This document shows, in pieces, positions 17,490 through 26,899 of a stretch of 64,000 bases of DNA. The stretch comes from Vibrio bathopelagicus. GTDB taxonomy: Bacteria; Pseudomonadota; Gammaproteobacteria; Enterobacterales; Vibrionaceae. Made by a program: the position numbers and the translations under genes. Under the pieces are notes generated by a model. It ran no database searches. It worked only from the letters and a program-made list of their open reading frames with translations, and was not told the origin of the DNA. The DNA lies in contig NZ_CP062501.1 of NCBI RefSeq assembly GCF_014879975.1, forward strand, positions 496,001-560,000, given 5' to 3'. Numbering within the stretch: the first letter of the stretch is position 1; each line of letters opens with the position of its first letter.

Positions 17490-18128
17490 TTAGTAAGCGA
17501 CACCGATACGTTGGCGCGGGAATTTACCAGCTTCGAGTTCATCAATCATCGCAATAGCGTAATCGCTGACTGAAATTTTGCTGTTGCCATCTTCGTCGGT
17601 GAGCAATTGGTCACCGCCAGTACGATAGGTCGATAGTTTCTCGCCCGGGAAGATTTCTGCCGCTGGGCTAACAAACGTCCAGTTAACTTCGCTGTTAGAT
17701 TGCTTGAACACTTCAAGAGCTTCGCCTTGTGCTAGCGCTTCATTTTTGTAATCTTCTGGGAAGTCAGGAACCGTAACTAACGGTACATTGGGTGCTACTT
17801 CTAATGAGCCTGCACCCCCAACCCACAACAAGCGCTCGATACCGATACTTGGTAATGCGGCTAGCAATTTAGTCGCGGTGTTTTTTACGATGTCATGATT
17901 ACCCATAGCACGTCCGCCAATCGAAGCAATAACAGCATCAACGCCTGTTAGCGCGGCCGCTAAGTTTGCTGCTTCATCTTGTAAATCAAATGAACGAACT
18001 TCAACATCATTGGTTTCTACACGGCTTGTATCCCTTACGACAGCAACCACGTCGTGACCACGAGATTGAGCTTCTTGAGCGATGTGACTACCAATCCAAC
18101 CTGATGCGCCTAATACTGCAATTTTCAT
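17490..18128 (-). CDS. NAD(P)H-binding oxidoreductase (atypical SDR, YwnB/NmrA-like)
   Basis: 212 residues with the Rossmann motif LGASGWIGSHIA at residues 5-16 and VIASIGG, then a variable C-terminal substrate part (WTFVSPAAEIFPGEK, TGGDQLL, ISVSDYAIAMIDELE). The family binds NAD(P)H and includes redox sensors and flavin/biliverdin-type reductases; activity unknown. Divergent from a LysR gene with an 18-bp palindrome between, so likely its target. Confidence 0.85.
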   Translation of the reverse strand: MKIAVLGASGWIGSHIAQEAQSRGHDVVAVVRDTSRVETNDVEVRSFDLQDEAANLAAALTGVDAVIASIGGRAMGNHDIVKNTATKLLAALPSIGIERLLWVGGAGSLEVAPNVPLVTVPDFPEDYKNEALAQGEALEVFKQSNSEVNWTFVSPAAEIFPGEKLSTYRTGGDQLLTDEDGNSKISVSDYAIAMIDELEAGKFPRQRIGVAY

Positions 18129-18199
18129 AATGTCTCTCCAATTATCTAATTTATTGAGTCGTTTTCTCGACAGCCATTGCAGTCTAATAGCTCACTAGG

Positions 18200-18217
18200 T
18201 TGCGATAAATATCGCAA
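18200..18217. promoter_or_regulatory. palindrome, candidate LysR operator
   Basis: TTGCGAT-AAAT-ATCGCAA, perfect 7-bp arms; it contains the T-N11-A LysR motif and lies between the divergent LysR gene and oxidoreductase gene. Confidence 0.6.
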
Positions 18218-18290
18218 AATGATGTAGATTGTATCTATATAGTGAACTAATAAGGTTAGGTTAGCAGCTAAACAGTTCAAGGAGAGTGTG

Positions 18291-19196
18291 ATGGATAGGT
18301 TGACGGCAATGCGTAGCTTTGTCGAAGTCGCAAATTGTGCCAGTTTCACTCAGGCAGCTGAGCATTTGGACATGAGCCGATTACAGGTTTCACGTCATGT
18401 TCAAGAGATAGAAGGGTGGCTAAAGCAGAGGCTATTGCACAGGACCACTCGAAAGGTGAGTTTGACGGCGGCAGGGGAAATCGCGCTGCAGCGTTGCGAG
18501 AAAATACTCCATGAAACCGCAGAGCTAGAGGTCACCGCGCTAAATCAAACCGATGATCTTTCCGGAACCATTCGAATTGCGGCACCTATTGGCTTAACTC
18601 AAAATATGCTGTTGGATGTGGTCGAGCAGTTTACTGAGCTGCATCCCAATATTACGGTCGAACTGTTTGCTTCAGATCGTTTTACCCAGCTGGTGGATGA
18701 AAGGATCGATATTGCGCTTCGTTATACCGATCAGCCTGACGATAGCTTGATTGCACGAAAGCTAATGGAAATTGATTCAGTGGTGTGTGCCTCGCAAGCC
18801 TACTTGGACAAACATGGTGAGCCTGAAACGGTCGAAGATCTCAGACAGCACAATTGCTTTCGCCATTTGAGTGTCTCTAAGTGGGATTTTGTTAAGGATA
18901 ACCAGCATTATTCTGTTGAGGTGTCTGGCACTATCAAGGCCAACGATGTTGGGGTATTAACTCGCGCTGCACAGCATGGAAAAGGAATCGTTCGTTTACC
19001 ATGTGACTTAGCCAATCCATTGATTACGAGTGGCAAATTGAAACGAATATTGGATGACTTTGTTTCACCAAGCAGCGTACTTTGGGCTGTGTATTTGTCT
19101 CGCAGTTATCAGCTTCCTATTGTTCGTCAGTTTATTGATTTTGCAGCAGAAGCTTGGTCTAGCGATATTAAGTCTGGGATGTTTGAGGCTATATAG
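18291..19196 (+). CDS. LysR-family transcriptional regulator
   Basis: 301 residues. HTH FTQAAEHLDMSRLQVSRHVQEIE near residues 19-41, linker helix, then the substrate-binding domain with FTQLVDERIDIALRYTDQPDDS. ATG at 18291 with AAGGAGAG upstream; the preceding GTG is also possible. Probably controls the divergent NAD(P)-binding oxidoreductase through the palindrome at 18200-18217. Own terminator; the next element is the mobile island. Confidence 0.92.
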   Translation: MDRLTAMRSFVEVANCASFTQAAEHLDMSRLQVSRHVQEIEGWLKQRLLHRTTRKVSLTAAGEIALQRCEKILHETAELEVTALNQTDDLSGTIRIAAPIGLTQNMLLDVVEQFTELHPNITVELFASDRFTQLVDERIDIALRYTDQPDDSLIARKLMEIDSVVCASQAYLDKHGEPETVEDLRQHNCFRHLSVSKWDFVKDNQHYSVEVSGTIKANDVGVLTRAAQHGKGIVRLPCDLANPLITSGKLKRILDDFVSPSSVLWAVYLSRSYQLPIVRQFIDFAAEAWSSDIKSGMFEAI

Positions 19197-19229
19197 CCTA
19201 AGTACACAAGGCATAAACACATAAATACA

Positions 19230-19262
19230 AAAATCCGATATCAAAGGTGATATCGGATTTGT
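19230..19262 (+). terminator. rho-independent terminator of the LysR gene
   Basis: Perfect 13-base stem AAATCCGATATCA/TGATATCGGATTT with a four-base loop. Confidence 0.85.
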
Positions 19263-19366
19263 AACTCTCCTAACTTCTTATATCCTTCTAACCCTCCTAA
19301 CCTCTTAGTTTTCCTGTAATCTGGAGTGATGGTATTATTATTCTTCAATTGTTTTAGGGACATGCA

Positions 19367-20650
19367 GTGAGTATAAAATATTTAGAGGTTGAACTACGAG
19401 TCGATGGTACTCCAGTTCTAAGCCGAGATGAATCAAACAACATAACTTCTTCTGTTAATTTTGATACTAGCTGTCGAACCATCAAATCCAACATACTTTA
19501 CGATTCAGAGACGGGGCTCGCCATAACTCCAGTAAATCTATTTCTTATTGATCTGATTGCCGATCCAGCGTTCATGCATGAGAACAATCTGACAACAACC
19601 AAGGGACTGAAAGCATACTTTCAATTCTTGAAGGATAACGGTTGTTGTTGGAACGTATTTCCTCGGTCAAAACTTCAGCGTCCGACATATGCATTCAAGA
19701 GGCATGTTATGGATAAGGTGAAAAATGGCGATTATTCCTTTGATACAGGAAACCAATGGTTAGGGGCTGTGAAGAGATTTTACTTATGGGCTTTTCACGA
19801 AAGAGTGTTGGATATAAGCGATATCAACCAACCATTCGTCACAGATACTCGAAGAGTTGAAAAGCACACAGCCTCAGGTAAGAAAAGGTTTTATGCTGCG
19901 ACGAGTGATATGAAGTTGCCACAAAAGTTACGTGGTATCTCTGACTCCTTCAAGAAAAATGGCGGCAGGGATCTGAAGCCAATAAATGCGCTTGGTCGCG
20001 AGCAATTCAAGCTTGGGCTGACAATCCTTGGAAAGCCTCATATGGTGTTAGCATCTCAGGTTTCACTGTTGATGGGGTTGCGTGAGAATGAAGCGCTGAC
20101 GCTTCCTTACTCATTTTTCACTGGTGATTTCGCTAATGCAAATCTTAGCGCTCGGGAGACTGTCGTGGTTTCAGTGGGTGGCAACGAAGGTACTAAGACT
20201 AAAAACGGCGTTAGACGTATAGTTTATATACCGTTCGCTCTTTATGAGCGCCTATGCGACTACGCAACCTCAGATAAGCGACTTGCCTTAGGTAAAAAGT
20301 TTGCAGTGGATAATCCAAGGTTGTTTTTGAATAACCGAGGAACACCTTTCCGTTCAGATGAACTTACAAAGAGGATGAGCGAGCTTAGGCAACAGCTTCT
20401 TCAAGAGCATGGTGTTGACTTTAATCACAAGTACCACGACTTAAGGGCGACTTTTGCCACTGAATACGGGACTCGATTACTTGATAGAGGCATGAAGTTT
20501 TCAGAGGTATTCAACGAGGTGAAAAGCATACTTGGTCATAAGTTGGACAAGGATACTTTTAGGTATATGAGCATCATTGAAAGTCAAGAAGTGAAAAGGG
20601 AGTCTGCAATGGAATTAGAGTTGTACACACAAGAGATTTTGAAAGACTAA
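19367..20650 (+). CDS. tyrosine recombinase/integrase, first of a trio (GinA/IntA-like)
   Basis: 427 residues. All catalytic residues of the family can be placed: Arg in LMGLRENEAL (about 239), Lys in the TKTKNGVRR beta-turn (about 277), His-x-x-Arg in YHDLRATFATEYG (357, 360), His in LGHKLDKDTF (391) and nucleophile Tyr in FRYMSI (400). N-terminal SAM-like core-binding domain with GNQWLGAVKRFYLWAF. The start is GTG at 19367, seven bases after AGGGA. The stop is two bases before the next gene. It should catalyse strand exchange at the island ends. Confidence 0.92.
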   Translation: MSIKYLEVELRVDGTPVLSRDESNNITSSVNFDTSCRTIKSNILYDSETGLAITPVNLFLIDLIADPAFMHENNLTTTKGLKAYFQFLKDNGCCWNVFPRSKLQRPTYAFKRHVMDKVKNGDYSFDTGNQWLGAVKRFYLWAFHERVLDISDINQPFVTDTRRVEKHTASGKKRFYAATSDMKLPQKLRGISDSFKKNGGRDLKPINALGREQFKLGLTILGKPHMVLASQVSLLMGLRENEALTLPYSFFTGDFANANLSARETVVVSVGGNEGTKTKNGVRRIVYIPFALYERLCDYATSDKRLALGKKFAVDNPRLFLNNRGTPFRSDELTKRMSELRQQLLQEHGVDFNHKYHDLRATFATEYGTRLLDRGMKFSEVFNEVKSILGHKLDKDTFRYMSIIESQEVKRESAMELELYTQEILKD

Positions 20651-20652
20651 AC

Positions 20653-22644
20653 ATGATCCAGAACCAATTTAAAATTACTTTCACGCCCTATAAGGGGCGA
20701 CCAATAACGGAAATTGACACTAGAAGGCTGGTCTGCTTCGGTGTACCCAATGAGTTCGACCAATCTGCTGTGTGTAGCCACAGATCTCAATACATGACCG
20801 AAATATTCTCTCATGTAGATGCTAGACATAATGCTGGCAAGAAAACTGCTTTCTTTAATCTGAAGAAATACTTTGTTTGGTGCGAAAACAACGATTACCA
20901 AAACCCAATGACTGGTGAAGCCGTCAGTGCGTATATATTACATGATAAGCATCATAAGGTGACTGGTACAGTTAAGTCGATGTTTGAACGTTTGGGTATT
21001 AAATATGACGCTTCGCAAACGCCAATTGAGTCAATGTTTAACAATAAGAAGCCGCAATACGTCAAGGAAGGCGTAATGTGGGCTGTTGATGGAACTCATT
21101 ACATAGGAATTAATACTCGTTCTGCTGGCTTCAAGACAATTGATATGAGTAATGATGTCTCTCATCTGAAAGATGCTGGACTTTTATTCACGGCTATCAA
21201 AGCTTTATATGATGAGTTATCTGGTGACACCTTATTGGCGTACATTAGTACAATCAGGAACTATGCAAAGACATGTAGCAGTCATTTTTTCGATGCTGGC
21301 AATTTAGCTAACTACATTTCTAATCTTCACAAAGCTGTGGATGCGAAGGCTGAGGGTAGTTCTAAGTCAAAGCCTAAAGCTAGAAGGTTGTTGAAAACTT
21401 TCGAAGTTGCTGAGGTTAGTCTGCCACACGCCATATCAGTAGCAGTAAATAAGCTCCCAAGCGTCTCTAGTGTCCCTGTGAATGGGTATGATGACGTAAG
21501 GTATAAGAAGCTAGTGAGACTTCTATTTAGACTGCACGGAAGAGCTTGTCAGTATATTAAATCACCAAGTACGTCGGCATATGAATACGTAGGGGGTAAC
21601 TCAACCCTTAGGTTCTCTTCAAGAAGAGCTGCTATAAATCTATTAAATACGACTGCGTATTACCTTATAGCGCGTTACTCAGCATGGACTGACACAACTT
21701 TAACCAATATTCGCACCAGTGACGTAGAGTTCGATAATGAGCATGGTGAGTGGGTTCATCTCAAAGCCCAAAAGAATCGTGGCATATACAAGAACTTATC
21801 TATGGATTTGCCTAGTCTGAACAGCTCAAGCCCAGAAGAGTTGAAAATAAAAAAAACGGGATACCGAGTTATTCAGAATCTATTAGAGGTTCACGAATTA
21901 TTTGATATCCCTACAGACAATCTTCTCTTTAGAGTCACCAAGGACAATCAATCCGCTTTTTACGCTAAGAACCCATGTATAGTTGACTTTATAATTGGTG
22001 AAATTGACGGCTTAAAAACACTAACAACACAGAGAATCCGCGAAACTGAGATATCACTTGAGCACAGCAAGGGTGGGACTGTTGCAGCGATCAAACGTTC
22101 AGGGAGTAGTCCTGCTGTTGTAATGAAAAACTATTCTGAAGGCTCTCCTGTGGAACATAAAGTTTCATTAGGTGGTGTTGCTGCTGCGATTCAATCCGTT
22201 GCCTTATCGAACGAAGAAGATGTAACAGCATCAGAGGTCAAAGATAGACTGTATAAGGCTTCATTGATACCAATTCTAGACGTTCAATCAAACACTCCAA
22301 TGGGAACTGTCTGCACAAAGCCTACAACAGTTAGCTCATTCAGTAAGAAGGCTGAAAGAAGCAATTTTGGAGTGTTGGTTTGTTCTGATTTATTAGCTTG
22401 TTTTGACTGCCCTAGTGCTGCAATTGTGGATTCTATCGATGATATTTGGAACTTCTTGTCATTCAAGGAAAAATTGCTTGAGGGAAAGATATTTAGCATT
22501 GATAGGGAGCATTTCGCAAACAACTTTAGCGAAGTGATTGAAAAGATAGATATTATCATAGGAAGATTTTCCGAGGAAAATCTTACGTTAGCCAGAGAGA
22601 AATTAATTGATGATGGGTTGCACCCATACTGGGACGAGGATTAA
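20653..22644 (+). CDS. tyrosine-recombinase-fold protein, catalytically degenerate middle member (GinB/Tfp-like)
   Basis: 663 residues. The C-terminal half has the integrase fold but the canonical residues are changed: in the box that normally reads GLR..E the sequence is SAWTDTTLTNIRTSDV, placing Thr where Arg I belongs (about 346); the His-x-x-Arg box is TTQRIRETE, with Gln or Thr for His; the second His position is KRSGSSP. The terminal Tyr survives in MKNYSEG (about 494). About 160 residues follow with CSDLLACFDCP. It probably acts as a structural partner of the other two recombinases. Begins two bases after intA and ends two bases before the next gene. Confidence 0.8.
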   Translation: MIQNQFKITFTPYKGRPITEIDTRRLVCFGVPNEFDQSAVCSHRSQYMTEIFSHVDARHNAGKKTAFFNLKKYFVWCENNDYQNPMTGEAVSAYILHDKHHKVTGTVKSMFERLGIKYDASQTPIESMFNNKKPQYVKEGVMWAVDGTHYIGINTRSAGFKTIDMSNDVSHLKDAGLLFTAIKALYDELSGDTLLAYISTIRNYAKTCSSHFFDAGNLANYISNLHKAVDAKAEGSSKSKPKARRLLKTFEVAEVSLPHAISVAVNKLPSVSSVPVNGYDDVRYKKLVRLLFRLHGRACQYIKSPSTSAYEYVGGNSTLRFSSRRAAINLLNTTAYYLIARYSAWTDTTLTNIRTSDVEFDNEHGEWVHLKAQKNRGIYKNLSMDLPSLNSSSPEELKIKKTGYRVIQNLLEVHELFDIPTDNLLFRVTKDNQSAFYAKNPCIVDFIIGEIDGLKTLTTQRIRETEISLEHSKGGTVAAIKRSGSSPAVVMKNYSEGSPVEHKVSLGGVAAAIQSVALSNEEDVTASEVKDRLYKASLIPILDVQSNTPMGTVCTKPTTVSSFSKKAERSNFGVLVCSDLLACFDCPSAAIVDSIDDIWNFLSFKEKLLEGKIFSIDREHFANNFSEVIEKIDIIIGRFSEENLTLAREKLIDDGLHPYWDED

Positions 22645-22646
22645 TC

Positions 22647-24572
22647 ATGACCAGTAATCGAGCAGTTGATGTTGCCAGCGTAAGCGCTGATTTTCAATCT
22701 AGCTTAGATCTTGAGTTGTTCACCACTTTTGATTTGAATGGGGATGGCTTGAGCAGACTAAAAGATGATAAATGGATAAGTCACCAGAAGGTTCTAGACG
22801 AAGTAAGGGTTACGAGGACTTTAGTGGCGAACATACCATTTCTGATCAGGCATTTAATTATAAGGACGTACAGATCAGATGATGCAGAGAAACGCATGGT
22901 TAAGGAGGTGTCTTTCCTTAATGCTGTTATAAGGGTCAGGGTGATTATTGGTTGTATGCCACCTGATATAGAACCAAAAGATATGTTCACTCGCTCGGCG
23001 TTAATGAAATACTTAGAGCGCGTTAATGGTAAGTATGCATATTCATCTCTCTCTGAATTGCTTTCAACCTTTAATGTGATGGCGTTTTCTGCTCACAGAG
23101 AGGGGCTTTGTGAGTTGCCAAAATTCAATATGACAGCTCTAACTGAGAAATATTGCTCATCAGGACGTCTTGAAAAGAAACAGACGCTCGCCATTCCGTT
23201 AGGTATCGCTACAACTATTCTGGGTAATGCGTTGGAGCTTTACAAGGCTGGTAAAGATTCATTAGATGAGATTGAGATGCTAGCACAGCAGTATGGATCT
23301 AACTTTGATAAGGCTAAGTCGCGTCGAGAAGAAGCAATACGAGTGAAAGGAGAAGCTAATGTCACGGCTGGTGTAAGCTACTACATGAAGCCTCGTGGAC
23401 AGGTCATTACGGAAAGCTGTCTACGTAATAGCGCTTTGTCACCTTACATTGACGGTGACTATAATCCCATTAACGTCTGTGGCTGGCTCAACAGGGTTTT
23501 GAACGCATCATACCAATTGCTGCTGGCATTTACTGGCATGAGAATCCATGAATTAGCTCGGCTTCATGATGGTTCGTTCCAAACTTACACGGAAGGTGAA
23601 GATGTTTATCATACCTTGACAGCGGAGACCTCTAAGCTGTCAGATTCAGAAGATATTGTCGATGAATGGGTGTGCTCTGAGATGTGTGATGGGATTATTA
23701 AGTTTATCGGTAAGATTAAGGCAATAATGAACCTGAACACTCGCTCTCTGTATGTTACTTTTTCGAGTATTCGTAAACTGAGTGTTAAAACCGCATACAG
23801 TATAAAAGAAAGGCATGTGGAAAATTTGGTGAAAGGCGTTTGCCTTAGCGAAGCTGACTACAAAGAGTTCTGCACTCTTAATAGAGATCGACAAAATGAT
23901 GCGCATGTTGGAATGGAGTGGAATCTAACCCCACATCAATGGAGACGCTCATTTGCTGTACTAGCTTTACGTTTCGATTTGGCAACACTACCCGCTATAA
24001 AGCGGCAGTTTAAGCATATCTCACTGCAAATGACTGAATGGTATGCGAATTACGCTCGGATAACTAGGAATGAAGAGCTACGTGTTGATACTAAGCTTAA
24101 CACCTTGGTAAATGAGATTCAGAACGACATGTCAGCAGATGTACTTTTTGATGCTTATAACACTGATAAGGTGCTTATGGGTGGCTTCTCAGCGAAAATA
24201 TCTAAGCTTAAAGAAAGTGGCAAAGTTCCAGAGATCTACAGTACACGTTCATCCATTAAAGCCTTGATAGAACGTGGGGATATCCAGTTAAATTACTCAG
24301 GACTTACATATTGCACTAATGGCTACCGTTGCGACCAAGATGGCAGTGTAAATGCGGCGTTCTGTGCATCGGAGTGTGACCATACACTGATACCAGAAGA
24401 GCTGAAGGATAAATGGATAAAACTACACGAGCGTTGTACTTCGCATCTTGAGTTCGCAAGTGATTGTGGGTCAATTTCGCCCGTTTCTTACTCTCACTTC
24501 ATGAGTCAGATTAAAGCTGCGGAACATGTCATGCGAGCCTTTGGAGTTGAATTTGAAGAGTATAAGGGGTGA
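22647..24572 (+). CDS. tyrosine recombinase/integrase, third of the trio (GinC/IntB-like), with Cys-rich C-terminus
   Basis: 641 residues. Catalytic set intact: Arg in FTGMRIHEL (about 299), Lys in ETSKLSD (330), His-x-x-Arg in LTPHQWRRSF (430, 433), His in FKHISLQ (457), Tyr in TEWYANYAR (466). After the catalytic domain comes a region with Cys at about 556, 562, 573, 577, 597 and 607 (YCTNGYRC, FCASEC), likely a zinc-binding module. The start is three bases after the previous stop; its stop overlaps the ATG of the small fourth gene. Confidence 0.9.
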   Translation: MTSNRAVDVASVSADFQSSLDLELFTTFDLNGDGLSRLKDDKWISHQKVLDEVRVTRTLVANIPFLIRHLIIRTYRSDDAEKRMVKEVSFLNAVIRVRVIIGCMPPDIEPKDMFTRSALMKYLERVNGKYAYSSLSELLSTFNVMAFSAHREGLCELPKFNMTALTEKYCSSGRLEKKQTLAIPLGIATTILGNALELYKAGKDSLDEIEMLAQQYGSNFDKAKSRREEAIRVKGEANVTAGVSYYMKPRGQVITESCLRNSALSPYIDGDYNPINVCGWLNRVLNASYQLLLAFTGMRIHELARLHDGSFQTYTEGEDVYHTLTAETSKLSDSEDIVDEWVCSEMCDGIIKFIGKIKAIMNLNTRSLYVTFSSIRKLSVKTAYSIKERHVENLVKGVCLSEADYKEFCTLNRDRQNDAHVGMEWNLTPHQWRRSFAVLALRFDLATLPAIKRQFKHISLQMTEWYANYARITRNEELRVDTKLNTLVNEIQNDMSADVLFDAYNTDKVLMGGFSAKISKLKESGKVPEIYSTRSSIKALIERGDIQLNYSGLTYCTNGYRCDQDGSVNAAFCASECDHTLIPEELKDKWIKLHERCTSHLEFASDCGSISPVSYSHFMSQIKAAEHVMRAFGVEFEEYKG

Positions 24573-25000
24573 TTATGCAAGTTAAGAAATCTGGTTTGGA
24601 GCTACTGGAGTCTGCATTAGAGAGATTATTGAGTGGCAATGTGGAAGTTCTCCCTTCAAATGCAAGATTGAACATCAAGAATGTAGAAATTGAAGCAGGG
24701 ATGGGAGATGGGTCTGCATACCACTACCCAGACTTAATTAAGAGAATTAAGGAGGCAAAAGCGCGTGTTGCCCCTAAGCGTAAAGAGGTAAAGTTGCCAA
24801 CCAAGTCGGCATTAACCACGGCAACTAAGAATGCGAGACTTACTAAGTCAAATGCCGAGTTAAAGCTTGAAAAGGCAGCATTATTGGCTGCTCAAACTGA
24901 GCTAACGTATAATTTGTTTCAGTGCTGTGATGATCCTAAGTTTATCGTTGATGCATACGAGCACTCAAATAATGTATTGCCATTTAGTAAACCTAAGTAG
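24569..25000 (+). CDS. small coiled-coil recombination accessory protein (GinD/Srap-like)
   Basis: 143 residues, overlapping the third recombinase gene by four bases (ATGATTATG; a second ATG lies two codons in). Central Lys-rich stretch, then an Ala/Lys/Glu helix (ATKNARLTKSNAELKLEKAALLAAQ) predicted as coiled coil, about residues 85-115. No enzyme motif. Its size, position and coiled coil fit the fourth gene of GInt/SE modules, an auxiliary DNA-recombination protein. A strong terminator follows and ends the operon. Confidence 0.8.
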   Translation: MIMQVKKSGLELLESALERLLSGNVEVLPSNARLNIKNVEIEAGMGDGSAYHYPDLIKRIKEAKARVAPKRKEVKLPTKSALTTATKNARLTKSNAELKLEKAALLAAQTELTYNLFQCCDDPKFIVDAYEHSNNVLPFSKPK

Positions 25001-25022
25001 GGTGCGGATTAGTTGCTAATAG

Positions 25023-25070
25023 AAAAGCCCTAACATACTGGTTATCCAGCCAGTTATTAGGGGCTTTTAT
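25023..25070 (+). terminator. rho-independent terminator of the recombinase operon
   Basis: Nearly perfect 18-19 base stem (AAAAGCCCTAA.../...TTAGGGGCTTTT) with an eight-base loop. Confidence 0.9.
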
Positions 25071-25172
25071 GAGATAAAAATCTGTCCAACGACCTTCTCA
25101 ACCAAGAATTCCATTAACAATTGAGGGAATCGATGTTAATCGATGCTCTAACCTGTCGTGCGTAAACTTTAA

Positions 25173-25283
25173 TACAGAGGCTTCACTTCTAGGACAGACG
25201 TCAACTACTCGATCAGTGGCAATAAGGGGAATGGTTCATCTTTGCGATGCAAAAAGTGTGGAGGATTCAACATTGTGAAGTAG
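25173..25283 (+). pseudogene. possible remnant of a zinc-ribbon protein
   Basis: A stop-bounded 36-codon stretch ending SSLRCKKCGGFNIVK with a CxxC zinc-ribbon motif and no usable start or partner CxxC. It lies between the recombinase operon and the cargo and may be the tail of a gene lost by deletion. Short; chance is possible. Confidence 0.25.
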
Positions 25284-25373
25284 ATTAGAAACGTAAGATT
25301 GTTTATTGAACGATATCATTTAGTTAATTAAGATTAACTACCACCTATCATGTTGTTTATAAAAAGGATTTTC

Positions 25374-25916
25374 ATGAAGTATTTACTATGCACCTTCTTA
25401 ATAATAGGTTTAATTGGATGTTCATCGATGAATGATGCCCTGACCCCCTCAGTAAAAGTAGAACAAGATCAATTTGACGGTAGCACTATTATTTCGCAGG
25501 CTCCTGTTAGTGCAGCTAGCAGCCTAAGTGAAGGGTGGCATGTTATGGGGTTTGACTGGAGTAGTAAATCGCCTTCTGTTGTGTTTCTAACTGTTGGGAG
25601 GGATTCGATAGTCAATATTGAGGGGGTTGAGTTTAATGTCGATGGAGTCTATCTCAAGGAAATACCTACAACGAGTCCAATTACAGATTATGGTGATTGG
25701 TCTACCCGAAGATTTAGAGTTACGTTAGATGACTTTAAATTGATTTCAAACTCTAACGACACCAAAATGAAAGTGATTACTCTCAACAGCTACACTATCA
25801 GTTCATTTGGCAAAGAAAACGGCGGAGCAGTGGTTAATACTAAGTTTAAGCCATTTCTTTTTGAGATCAATCAAGCCACAACACCCCCCTCAGTAAAGCA
25901 TCAATATGAACTATAA
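25374..25916 (+). CDS. island cargo: lipoprotein of unknown function
   Basis: 180 residues. Signal peptide MKYLLCTFLIIGLIGC with lipobox LIGC and lipidated Cys at 16, followed by a SSMND linker (Asp is not at +2, so outer-membrane sorting is likely). The mature part seems all-beta, with GWHVMGFDWSSKSPSVVFLTVGRDSIVNIEGVEF and a C-terminal FLFEIN. The start is after AAAGGATTTTC; an in-frame Met eight codons earlier is less likely. The end overlaps the next ORF by 11 bp. AT-rich relative to chromosomal genes. Family not recognised. Confidence 0.7.
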   Translation: MKYLLCTFLIIGLIGCSSMNDALTPSVKVEQDQFDGSTIISQAPVSAASSLSEGWHVMGFDWSSKSPSVVFLTVGRDSIVNIEGVEFNVDGVYLKEIPTTSPITDYGDWSTRRFRVTLDDFKLISNSNDTKMKVITLNSYTISSFGKENGGAVVNTKFKPFLFEINQATTPPSVKHQYEL

Positions 25917-26481
25917 AGTCATAGATAAATCTAAACTTCCACCTTCAAGCTTACTTAAAGCCGTGTTTATTAGAAATGAAGACAATAGGCTATCTATAAG
26001 TCGATTAAAATGGTTCAAGCTAACTGCACTAGAGATCTTATTTGGTGCGGAGCTATTAGAAAATATAATCAACGTATCGACTGTAACATCCTCCCGTGGA
26101 GATAAGTGTGAGTACGGGAAAGAGCTAAAGCTTAATGGTTTCATACCTAGTGGTATTTTCACTAATTTTTTCAGGGTAGATCTTATTGAAGTCTTGTATT
26201 TCAAGTATTACAAACAGTATTTTTTGTTAAAACCAGCAGCGGCAATTGAGAAGCAAGATTTTAATCGAGAAAACAAAATTTTAGATTGTAGCTACATCCG
26301 TTTTGCCGCTTTTAAAGAGGTTTTTTATCAAGTTATTTCGCTTAGGCGAGCATACGAATCCTGTCACTTCCTAGCCAATATCTCTGTTGATATCACAGTA
26401 TTCTGTTATACAAACAGAATCGAACTAGCTTTATTAAGTGCACTTGTTGTTGAAAGTATTCGTAGATTGGTAAAGCTATAA
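25906..26481 (+). CDS. island cargo: protein of unknown function
   Basis: 191 residues, AT-rich, starting inside the end of the lipoprotein gene (11-bp overlap), so the two are probably co-translated. Basic, with hydrophobic stretches (LKWFKLTALEILFGAELLENII; FLANISVDITVFCYT; LALLSALVVESI) that may be amphipathic or membrane-associated, but no clear transmembrane pattern. No motif recognised. A terminator follows at 26503-26534. The pair could be a two-component cargo of the island. Confidence 0.6.
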   Translation: MNYKVIDKSKLPPSSLLKAVFIRNEDNRLSISRLKWFKLTALEILFGAELLENIINVSTVTSSRGDKCEYGKELKLNGFIPSGIFTNFFRVDLIEVLYFKYYKQYFLLKPAAAIEKQDFNRENKILDCSYIRFAAFKEVFYQVISLRRAYESCHFLANISVDITVFCYTNRIELALLSALVVESIRRLVKL

Positions 26482-26502
26482 CCACCAAGTATCAAATAAA
26501 AC

Positions 26503-26534
26503 AAAGGGTTAAGTGAAGTCACTTACCCCTTTTT
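26503..26534 (+). terminator. rho-independent terminator of the island cargo genes
   Basis: Thirteen paired bases with one mismatch (AAAGGGTTAAGTGA/TCACTTACCCCTTT), then T residues. Confidence 0.8.
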
Positions 26535-26899
26535 ACCTTCGATTTCCACTAATTCCTATTTACAAGCTAGGGGTTAGATGCAGCACCACTAAAGCGTAAT
26601 GGCTTGCTAAACATAACCGTGTTTAGGGCTTTGTCTCATTAGGATTCTACCTTAGTTGCTTTTGCTAAGTTGTATAGTCCGTTGTACAAATTAAACTTCT
26701 GTTCATCCAGTGACTGAACAGGGATACGCACTTCTTGAAGGTTTGAATTACACTGTCAAAATCGTTGCATGCTAGTGCTCTTAGTCCATGATAATCTAAT
26801 ATTTTTCACCATGAAGTTGGGTTGTTTCTATGTTCTGGGTGAAGCATTTCTCGGCAGAGTTAAAACTCGTATCGTTGTTTTTAATATATATTTTAAGAG
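26535..26899. other. AT-rich non-coding stretch inside the island
   Basis: About 365 bp without an ORF of useful length on either strand, RNA gene or repeat that I can support. It may be decayed coding sequence. Confidence 0.4.
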
